Assembly (NCBI GenBank): GCA_964516845.1
Contig: CAZEXP010000001.1
Location: forward strand, 62,001-126,000
Direction of reading: 5' to 3'
Origin: JAPEKQ01 sp964516845
GTDB lineage: Bacteria > Joyebacterota > Joyebacteria > Joyebacterales > Joyebacteraceae
Length of the DNA: 64,000 bases
This document shows, piece by piece, positions 57,755-64,000 of this stretch. Within the stretch, counting starts at the first letter, position 1; every line of letters starts with the position of its first letter. Both the position numbers and the translations under genes were made by a program. The notes below the pieces were generated by a model that was not told the DNA's origin, made no database searches, and saw only the letters and a list, made by a program, of their open reading frames with translations.

Positions 57755-58687
57755 ATGGCGGACGAGCTAAGGCTTTTTAGCGGAAATGCGAACAAGGCTC
57801 TCGCGCGGGAGATCGCCGACTACCTCGACATCGGTCTTGGCGATGCGGTCGTCAATCGTTTCAAGGACGGAGAGATCCAGGTCAGCATCTCCGAGAACGT
57901 CCGAGGCGTGGACGCGTTCGTCGTTCAGCCGACCGGGCCGCCCGCGGAGAATCTGCTTGAGCTTCTGATCATGTGCGACGCGCTGAAGCGCGCGTCCGCC
58001 CGCAGGATCACGGCTGTCATCCCGTACTTCGGGTACGCACGGCAGGATCGCAAGGACCGTCCCCGGGTGGCGATCACGGCGAAGCTCGTGGCGAACCTCC
58101 TGACAGAGGCAGGGGCGGACCGTGTGCTGACAATGGATCTGCATGCGCCCCAGATCCAGGGCTTCTTCGACATCCCGCTGGACCACATCTACGCGGCGCC
58201 CGTTCTGCTTCGATACTTCGATCAATCGATCAAGGGCGATGTCGTCGTGATGGTGCCTGACACGGGAAGCATCAAGATGGGACGCGCGTTCGCCAAGCGG
58301 ATGGGCGCCTCGCTGGGATTCGTCGACAAGCGGCGTCCGAAGCCGGACGCGGCCAAGGTGATGAATGTGGTCGGCGATGTTGAAGGGAAGTACGTCATTA
58401 TGATCGATGACATCATCAGCACCGGCAGCACGCTCATCGAAGCCGCGAAGGCCATCATGGATCTCGGCGCGGTCGGGATCATGGCGGGTGCGACGCACGC
58501 CGTCTTCGCCGATAACGCGGTTGAGCGGCTGAGCAGATCGCTGATCGAGCAGGTTGTCGTGACGAACACGCTCGACCTCGCCGATGTCCGCAGTGACAAG
58601 GTCAAGGTCCTCTCGGTCGCCGAGCTTCTGGGTGAGGGGATCGACAGGATTCATGGAGAGAAGTCGGTCAGCTCGCTCTTCGTGTAG
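57755..58687 (+). CDS. prs: Ribose-phosphate pyrophosphokinase (PRPP synthetase)
   Basis: 310 residues. Makes PRPP from ribose 5-phosphate and ATP. DGEIQVSISENVRGVDAFVVQ, the flexible loop YFGYARQDRKDRPRVAITAKLVANLL (about 95-120), the catalytic MDLHAPQIQGFFDIPLDH, and the PRPP-binding loop VIMIDDIISTGSTLIEAA (about 215-232) are all intact. GGAGAAGG lies before the ATG. Confidence 0.97.
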   Translation: MADELRLFSGNANKALAREIADYLDIGLGDAVVNRFKDGEIQVSISENVRGVDAFVVQPTGPPAENLLELLIMCDALKRASARRITAVIPYFGYARQDRKDRPRVAITAKLVANLLTEAGADRVLTMDLHAPQIQGFFDIPLDHIYAAPVLLRYFDQSIKGDVVVMVPDTGSIKMGRAFAKRMGASLGFVDKRRPKPDAAKVMNVVGDVEGKYVIMIDDIISTGSTLIEAAKAIMDLGAVGIMAGATHAVFADNAVERLSRSLIEQVVVTNTLDLADVRSDKVKVLSVAELLGEGIDRIHGEKSVSSLFV

Positions 58688-58753
58688 CGAGCAGGCGCGT
58701 CGGACGAGCCGGCACGCCGGAGCAATCATAGAACGGAATCCGGAGAGAAACAA

Positions 58754-59416
58754 ATGGCAACAGTGAAGCTCTCAGCCCTGGCGCGAGCCGCAACGGGCAA
58801 GCAAGGTGCAAAGCACACCAGGGAGCAGGGACAGGTCCCCGCCGTTATCTACGGAGAGCAGGGCGAAACCATCTCCCTGTCGATCGGCGCGACCGAGCTC
58901 CGCGTGGCGTTGGGGACGCCCTCAGGCAGAAACGTGATCGTACAGCTCGTTCTCGATGGCAAGGACATGAACCGGGCCGTCATCAGAGACATGACGCGCG
59001 ATCCGATCACCCGCGAGATCCTCCATGTCGACTTCCAGAGGATATCAGAGAACAGACCCATCCACATCCGGGTGCCGGTCGTCGTCATCGGTTCGTGTCC
59101 GGCTGTGAAGGAGGGACGCGGAATCCTCGATCACACGATGCGTGACGTCGAGATCCGCTGTCTGCCGCGGGACATCCCGATGAACATCGAGGTCGACGTG
59201 AGCAAACTCGACGTGGGGCGCGCCATCCATGTCAACGAACTGGTTCACGAGAACGTCGAGTTTCTCGACACCCCGGAGCGTCCGGTCGTCGACATCCTTC
59301 AGCCGACCATCTTCAAGATCGACGATGAGGAAGGCGCAGAGGGTGAAGGGGCCGAGGGCGAGACACCGGGCGGCGAGGATGAGTCCGACGCCGGGGAGAG
59401 CAAGCACGCATCGTGA
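58754..59416 (+). CDS. rplY: 50S ribosomal protein L25/general stress protein Ctc (TL5-type)
   Basis: 220 residues, the long two-domain form. The N-terminal L25 domain binds 5S rRNA (AATGKQGAKHTREQGQVPAVIYG) and the C-terminal TL5 domain follows, ending in an acidic Glu/Gly tail. It lies between prs and pth as in Bacillus. Overlaps pth by GTGA. Confidence 0.95.
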   Translation: MATVKLSALARAATGKQGAKHTREQGQVPAVIYGEQGETISLSIGATELRVALGTPSGRNVIVQLVLDGKDMNRAVIRDMTRDPITREILHVDFQRISENRPIHIRVPVVVIGSCPAVKEGRGILDHTMRDVEIRCLPRDIPMNIEVDVSKLDVGRAIHVNELVHENVEFLDTPERPVVDILQPTIFKIDDEEGAEGEGAEGETPGGEDESDAGESKHAS

Positions 59417-60000
59417 GAGTCGTAGTGGGCCTCGGGAATCCCGGGGCGAAGTACACGAACACTCGACACAATGTGGGATTTCGCGTGGTCGCCGCGCTGG
59501 CCGATGGGCTCGGAACGGAGCTCGTTGCCGGCCGCGGCGACTTCGTGACTGGACGAGGTGCGGTTGCGGGACACGACGTGCGGTTCGTTCTGCCGCTGAC
59601 CTACATGAACGCGAGCGGTCGAGCCGTGCTGCAGGCTCTCGAGGCGATGGATGCGGAGATCGAGGATCTGCTGGTCATTTGCGACGATGTCCACTTGCCT
59701 CTGGGACACCTGAGACTCAGGCGTTCGGGAAGCGACGGCGGGCACAACGGACTGGCCTCGATCATAGCGTCCCTTGGTGTTGACTCCTTCGCACGACTCC
59801 GAGTGGGCGTGGACGCGTCGCCGGAGTCACAGGACCGGGCGGAGTACGTGCTCGAGCCCTTCGACGAGGATGAGCTCGGGACCGTCGAGACGATGATCAG
59901 GGACGCGGCGTCGGCGGTGCTGGTGGCGGTGCGGGACGGGCTGGGCGCGGCGATGAATCAGATCAACAGGAAGTCTTCGGCCGACAGGGAGGATGCATGA
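59413..60000 (+). CDS. pth: Peptidyl-tRNA hydrolase
   Basis: 195 residues; recycles peptidyl-tRNA. VVGLGNPGAKYTNTRHNVGF (about 4-23, catalytic His 20 region), LPLTYMNASGRAV (about 60-72, substrate Asn), and GGHNGLASI (about 111-119) are the family motifs. Starts at GTG overlapping the rplY stop; its own stop overlaps the hppA start. Confidence 0.96.
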   Translation: MRVVVGLGNPGAKYTNTRHNVGFRVVAALADGLGTELVAGRGDFVTGRGAVAGHDVRFVLPLTYMNASGRAVLQALEAMDAEIEDLLVICDDVHLPLGHLRLRRSGSDGGHNGLASIIASLGVDSFARLRVGVDASPESQDRAEYVLEPFDEDELGTVETMIRDAASAVLVAVRDGLGAAMNQINRKSSADREDA

Positions 60001-62036
60001 CAGCAGCGATAGGCGTTCCACTCGCGGCAAGCATTGTGGGACTTCTCTTCGTGCTTCTGCTCGTGCGGGAGGTTCTCAGAAGCGACCAGGGCAGCGATGC
60101 CATGGTTCAGATCTCGGAGGCCATCCAGCAGGGGGCGCGCGCGTTCCTCAAGCGCGAGTATACCTACGTTTCGATCCTCGTTGTCGTCGTGGCGATTCTG
60201 ATAGCTCTTGCGCCGATGCTCACAGGCAATCCGGACCTGAAGCTCGGATGGCAGACCTCGGTGACGTTCATCGCGGGAGCGATCGTCTCGGCGTTGGCGG
60301 GGTACATCGGTATGAGCATCGCGACCCGTGCGAACGCGCGGACGACGCAGGCCGCGGTGACCGGGGGTGTGAAGGGCGCACTCGGTGTCGCCGTATCTGC
60401 GGGATCCGTGATGGGAATGAGCGTCGCGAGCATGGCGCTGCTCGGACTCGTCATCGTCTACTGGATCTTCAAGGAGCCGTTCATCGTCAACGGCTATGCG
60501 ATGGGCGCCAGTCTGGTCGCCCTCTTCGCGCGCTCGGGCGGCGGGCTGTTCACCAAGGGCGCCGACATGGCGGCCGATCTCGTGGGCAAGGTCGAGGCGG
60601 GCATCCCTGAGGATGATCCAAGGAACCCGGCCGTGATCGCGGACAACGTCGGCGACAACGTCGGCGACGTCGCGGGTCTCGGCGCGGACCTTCTCGAGTC
60701 GTACGTTGAGTCCATCATCGCCAGCATGGCGCTGGCCGCCGCGCTCATCGCGGGCGCCGCGGTGAAAGAGCAGCTGATGACGCTGCCGTTCTACATCGCG
60801 GGCGCGGGTATCATCGCTTCGATCCTCGGCATCCTGTTCGTCAAGGCCGTCGGACGGAAGAATCCGCAGGCTGCGCTCATGGGCGGAACCTACGTGGCTG
60901 CCGGACTGACAGCCGTGGCGAGCTTCTTCATCGTTCGCACGATGGGAAGCGACTTCACGATCGCCGGGAAGACCTACGGACTGATGGGACCGTTCTACGC
61001 GGCGCTCGCCGGGATCGCGAGCGGTGTCATTATCGGTTTCGTCAGCGAGTACTACACGTCGGGCAAGTACAACCCGGTCAAGAGGCTTGCGGAGTCATCA
61101 CAGATGGGCCCCGCCATCACGGTGACGACCGGCACAGCCGTCGGGATGGAGAGCACGGCGGTACCGGTGCTTGTCCTCGCCGTATCGATCATCATCGCGC
61201 ACCAGCTTGCCGGGATGTACGGCATCGCGATGGCGGCATTCGGCATGCTCGCGACGACGGGAATGGTGGTCGCGGTCGACTCGTACGGACCGGTGGCGGA
61301 CAACGCCGGCGGTATCGCGGAGATGGCGGGTCTCGACCCGCATGTTCGTGAGATCACTGACAATCTCGACGCGGTCGGCAACACGACCGCCGCCATTGGC
61401 AAGGGGTTTGCGATCGGCTCGGCGGCGTTCGCGGCCATCGGCCTCCTCGCGGCGTACATGGCCACCGCGCATATCCAGGTCGCCGACATGGCCGATCCGA
61501 AGGTCCTGGCCGGGCTCCTCGTGGGCGGTATGCTGCCGTTCCTGTTCTCATCGATGCTCTTCCAGGCGGTCTCCGGAGTCGCCTTCAAGATGATCGACGA
61601 GGTCAGGCGCCAGTTCCGCGAGATACCGGGGCTGCTCAAGGGCGAAGCGCTGCCCGACTCCGCCACGTGCGTCGACATCAGCACGCGCGGCGCGATCAAG
61701 GGGATGATCAGGCCGGGCATCATGGCGATTGTCGTCCCGGTCGCCGTCGGTCTCTACGACGAGAAGGCTCTGGCCGGACTGCTCATCGGGGCGGTCGTGA
61801 CCGGCGTCGTGCTCGGGATCCAGACCGCGAACTCCGGCGGAGCCATGGACAACGCCAAAAAATACATTGAGGAAGGTCACTTCGGCGGCAAGGGTTCGGA
61901 CGCTCACAAGGCCGCCGTTGTCGGTGATACGGTCGGGGACCCGCTCAAGGACACGGTGGGCCCGTCAATCAACATTCTGATCAAGCTTATGTCGGTCATC
62001 TCGCTGGTGCTGGCCCCGCTCTTCATGCGGGGTTAA
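59997..62036 (+). CDS. hppA: Membrane-bound, ion-pumping pyrophosphatase (K+-dependent type)
   Basis: 679 residues, about 16 membrane helices. PPi-binding loops are DNVGDNVGDVAGLGADLLESY (about 217-237), DNAGGIAEM (about 435) and GDTVGDPLKDTVGPSINI (about 642-659). The GNTTAAIGKGF segment has Ala at the position that marks K+-dependent enzymes (Lys in K+-independent ones). It pumps H+ or Na+ (or both); the choice cannot be made from what I can see. Gene end forms the first of three tandem copies of a 3'-end repeat. Confidence 0.95.
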   Translation: MTAAIGVPLAASIVGLLFVLLLVREVLRSDQGSDAMVQISEAIQQGARAFLKREYTYVSILVVVVAILIALAPMLTGNPDLKLGWQTSVTFIAGAIVSALAGYIGMSIATRANARTTQAAVTGGVKGALGVAVSAGSVMGMSVASMALLGLVIVYWIFKEPFIVNGYAMGASLVALFARSGGGLFTKGADMAADLVGKVEAGIPEDDPRNPAVIADNVGDNVGDVAGLGADLLESYVESIIASMALAAALIAGAAVKEQLMTLPFYIAGAGIIASILGILFVKAVGRKNPQAALMGGTYVAAGLTAVASFFIVRTMGSDFTIAGKTYGLMGPFYAALAGIASGVIIGFVSEYYTSGKYNPVKRLAESSQMGPAITVTTGTAVGMESTAVPVLVLAVSIIIAHQLAGMYGIAMAAFGMLATTGMVVAVDSYGPVADNAGGIAEMAGLDPHVREITDNLDAVGNTTAAIGKGFAIGSAAFAAIGLLAAYMATAHIQVADMADPKVLAGLLVGGMLPFLFSSMLFQAVSGVAFKMIDEVRRQFREIPGLLKGEALPDSATCVDISTRGAIKGMIRPGIMAIVVPVAVGLYDEKALAGLLIGAVVTGVVLGIQTANSGGAMDNAKKYIEEGHFGGKGSDAHKAAVVGDTVGDPLKDTVGPSINILIKLMSVISLVLAPLFMRG

Positions 62037-62083
62037 GCCCCTCTCTTCATGAGGGGTTAGAGCCCCGCTCTTCATGCGGGACG
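62012..62083 (+). repeat. Triplicated 3' end of hppA (24-25 bp tandem units)
   Basis: Three adjacent copies of GCCCCGCTCTTCATGCGGGG plus GTTA. Copy 1 is the end of hppA (APLFMRG-stop), copy 2 (62037-62060) again reads APLFMRG then TAG, and copy 3 (from 62061) reads APLFMRD. Each copy is self-complementary (CCCCGC/GCGGGG or CCCCTC/GAGGGG), so it makes three hairpins in a row and may act as terminator. Confidence 0.85.
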
Positions 62084-62122
62084 GCCTTGCAGTTCATGCG
62101 CGTGTAGCGGAGAGGCGGTCGG

Positions 62123-63217
62123 ATGTCGCTCGAGCTCGGGATCATCGGACTCCCGAACGTCGGGAAATCGACGCTCTTTAACGCGCTGGCGCATACGGAA
62201 GCGGCGTGCAGCAACTATCCGTTCTGCACGATCGATGCGAACATAGGGGTGGTACCGGTCGCGGACGAACGGCTGGAGCATCTCGGCAGGATACTCGAGC
62301 CCGAGAAGCTCACGCCCACTACGATCCGGTTCGTCGATATCGCGGGACTGGTTCGGGGGGCGAGCCAGGGTGAAGGGCTCGGCAACCGCTTCCTGGCGAA
62401 CATCCGCGAAGTCGACGCGGTGGCACACGTCGTCCGCTGCTTCGAAGACGCCTCCGTGAGCCACGTGGAGGGTGACGTCGACCCGGAGCGCGACATCGGC
62501 ATCGTCAACGCCGAGCTGGTGCTCGCGGACCTGGACACGGCGTCCCGCAACCTCTCGAAGCGCAGCAAGGACGCGGGGCGCGGCGACAAGGAGGCGGCGA
62601 AGCTCGTGCCGCTTCTGACGCGGGTCCAGGACGGGCTCGCGCGCGGCGTGTCGGTGAGAGAGCAGGAGCTGTCGGAACACGATCTCGCGGCGCTTGGTGA
62701 GTTTCGCTTTCTGACCGCCCTCGACGCTCTCTACGTGGCCAACATCAGCGAGAGCCATGTGGGGGAGCGGGAGAGCGAGTGGGTGGAACGCATCGCGCGC
62801 GTGACCGGCGAACCACCATGGAAGGTCGTGGCGCTCGCCGGCGGTCTCGAGAGCGAGCTCGCGGCGCTCGATGAGGACGACCGGGGCGAGTTCCTCGCCG
62901 GCTGGGGGCTCTCGGAACCGGGACTCGCGAAGCTCGTCCGGGTCGGATACAGGCTGATGGACCTCGTGACGTTCTTCACGATCAAGGGCGTCGAGGTGCG
63001 GGCCTGGACGGTCCCGGCGGGGACGGGAGCTGCTGCCGCCGCGGGACGGATCCACACGGACATGGAGAAGGGATTCATCAAGGCTGAGGTTGTCACGTAC
63101 GAGCATCTCGTGGAGACGGGCTCGATGCACGCGGCCCGGGACGCGGGGCACGTGCGCACGGAAGGACGGGACTCGATCATTCTCGATGGTGACGTGGTTC
63201 TCGTGCACTTCCATTGA
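62123..63217 (+). CDS. ychF: Redox-regulated ATPase/GTPase YchF (OLA1 family)
   Basis: 364 residues. Walker A GLPNVGKSTLFNAL (about 8-21), DIAGLVRGASQGEGLGNRFL (about 68-87) and, in place of NKxD, NISES, which explains ATP preference in the family. A coiled-coil middle and C-terminal TGS domain (FFTIKGVEVRAWTVPAGTGA, then VTYEHLVETGS, DGDVVLVHF) complete it. Length equals the usual 363-366. Found next to pth and rpsF as commonly seen. Confidence 0.96.
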   Translation: MSLELGIIGLPNVGKSTLFNALAHTEAACSNYPFCTIDANIGVVPVADERLEHLGRILEPEKLTPTTIRFVDIAGLVRGASQGEGLGNRFLANIREVDAVAHVVRCFEDASVSHVEGDVDPERDIGIVNAELVLADLDTASRNLSKRSKDAGRGDKEAAKLVPLLTRVQDGLARGVSVREQELSEHDLAALGEFRFLTALDALYVANISESHVGERESEWVERIARVTGEPPWKVVALAGGLESELAALDEDDRGEFLAGWGLSEPGLAKLVRVGYRLMDLVTFFTIKGVEVRAWTVPAGTGAAAAAGRIHTDMEKGFIKAEVVTYEHLVETGSMHAARDAGHVRTEGRDSIILDGDVVLVHFH

Positions 63218-63315
63218 AGGAGTGATGCGGAGCAATGCTCCGACGTCACGAGTCTGGCAATCGGTCAGACCGAGCCGCCCGACGGCGGCCGCAGTACGAG
63301 TGTTTGTGGAGGAAG

Positions 63316-63363
63316 GTCCCCGGTCGGTGTGCCGGGACTCCTCACCCCGTCCGCATGACGGGG
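63316..63363 (+). promoter_or_regulatory. Two hairpins in the rpsF leader
   Basis: First, GTCCCCGG/CCGGGAC (63316-63338) with one bulged C. Second, CCCCGT/ACGGGG (63345-63363). They lie 30-75 bp before rpsF. They could terminate ychF or form an S6:S18-binding leader as known from other bacteria; no decisive motif was assigned. Confidence 0.4.
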
Positions 63364-63393
63364 TCGAAGTTCGACCGAGAGGAGGTTGAAGCA

Positions 63394-63684
63394 ATGGCAA
63401 GGTCGTACGAGACCGCCTTCATCTTCAGTCCGACGCTCGACGATTCGACCATCGAACAGCAGATGGCCAAGATCGAGGAGCTCGTGAAGAGAGAGGGCGG
63501 AACCGTGGAGAAGTGGGATCGTTGGACGAAGCGCAGGCTTTCGTTCCCGATCAAGAAGCAGACGGATGGCCACTACGCATTTCTGGCCTTCCAGGGCGAG
63601 CCGGCGTCGATCAAGACGCTCGGCGCGGCCTATCGGCTCGACGAGGCGATCCTGAGGCACATGACCATCAACCTGGAGGAGTAG
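63394..63684 (+). CDS. rpsF: 30S ribosomal protein S6
   Basis: 96 residues. MARSYETAFIFSPTLDDSTIEQQMAKIEELVKREGGTVEKWDRWTKRRLSFPIKKQTDGHY is standard S6. GAGGAGG (63379-63385) precedes ATG 63394; longer in-frame readings are rejected because they run through the leader hairpins. It partners S18, encoded next. Confidence 0.96.
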   Translation: MARSYETAFIFSPTLDDSTIEQQMAKIEELVKREGGTVEKWDRWTKRRLSFPIKKQTDGHYAFLAFQGEPASIKTLGAAYRLDEAILRHMTINLEE

Positions 63685-63736
63685 GCGGCCGCCCCCGCAA
63701 AGGGGCGTCGCTCTCTCGCGCAGTACGGAGGAAAGA

Positions 63737-63973
63737 ATGCCGAGACGAGAGGGGCACTCGAAGGTCTGCCGCTTCTGCCAGGACAAGGTGGTGCGGATAG
63801 ACTACAAGGACGAGAAGCGGCTGTCGCGTTACATCAGCGAGCACGGGAAGATCATCCCGCGTCGCGTGACTGGAACGTGCGGTCGTCACCAGCGGCAGCT
63901 TGCGGAGGCCATCAAGCGCGCGCGACACATCGCGCTGCTTCCGTACATCGGCCGCCATCACAAGCACAGCTAG
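63737..63973 (+). CDS. rpsR: 30S ribosomal protein S18
   Basis: 78 residues. CRFCQDKVVRIDYKDEKRLSRYISEHGKIIPRRVTGTCGRHQRQLAEAIKRARHIALLPY is the full S18 core. It keeps a CxxC near the N-terminus and a third Cys in TGTCGRH, the zinc-binding form of S18 (with His in place of or beside a fourth Cys). Follows rpsF by 52 bp; the window ends 27 bp later. Confidence 0.96.
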   Translation: MPRREGHSKVCRFCQDKVVRIDYKDEKRLSRYISEHGKIIPRRVTGTCGRHQRQLAEAIKRARHIALLPYIGRHHKHS

Positions 63974-64000
63974 AGTCCCTGGACGACTCAGTCTCAAGGA

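Overview
This is a GC-rich bacterial window (roughly 60-65% GC by eye), dense in housekeeping genes, and almost every gene is on the + strand. No gene names the species. The partial SprA-type outer-membrane protein at the left edge, a four-subunit 2-oxoacid:ferredoxin oxidoreductase, a membrane pyrophosphatase and the many lipoproteins fit a diderm of the wider FCB assemblage, probably a candidate phylum known mainly from metagenomes. A run of exactly 100 N inside nusA shows that this is a scaffolded assembly. The lineage is an inference.

Layout. 1-3.4 kb: 3' part of sprA and an M28/glutaminyl-cyclase-like lipoprotein. 3.5-12 kb: the translation/transcription operon rimP-nusA-infB-ylxP-rbfA-nrnA(DHH)-truB-ribF, then rpsO with its own promoter and terminator, then pnp and dut. 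15.3-20.3 kb: a UbiA-family prenyltransferase, a Ktr-type K+ uptake pair and asnS. 20.4-21.9 kb: the only minus-strand gene, glutamine synthetase, with a divergent promoter region. 22-27.2 kb: an exported cyclophilin, two TPR proteins, a NifS/IscS cysteine desulfurase and an MA-like metallopeptidase. 27.2-38.7 kb: two tRNA clusters flank an accessory-looking block made of an SbcD/YhaO-like nuclease plus SMC-like ATPase, a CHAT protease-like/ECF sigma/zinc anti-sigma trio, a histidine kinase plus REC-GGDEF pair behind a sigma54-type promoter, and tadA. 38.7-41.9 kb: large-type SRP RNA, dnaX, ybaB, recR. 42-45.1 kb: 2-oxoacid:ferredoxin oxidoreductase gamma-delta-alpha-beta. 45.2-52 kb: pgpA, cinA, thpR, recA, recX, alaS. 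52-56.2 kb: sugar-nucleotide and envelope genes (rmlA-like, rfbD, gmhA, udk, DPPR-synthase-like). 56.2-64 kb: ispE, spoVG, tRNA-Gln, prs, rplY, pth, hppA, ychF, rpsF, rpsR.

How it fits together. Several classic gene neighbourhoods are intact (rimP-nusA-infB-rbfA-truB-ribF-rpsO-pnp; SRP RNA-dnaX-ybaB-recR; cinA-thpR-recA-recX-alaS; ispE-spoVG-prs-rplY-pth-ychF-rpsF-rpsR), which supports the calls. The most interesting segment is the CHAT-ECF-zinc-binding trio. It looks like a self-contained, possibly proteolysis-controlled sigma switch. Other recurring oddities are in-frame tandem repeats in tails or linkers (NusA, RbfA, SprA, DnaX) and two genes (tadA and the rmlA-like gene) whose conserved N-termini begin at non-canonical codons (ACG, ATC). 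No rRNA, CRISPR array, insertion sequence or prophage gene was seen.
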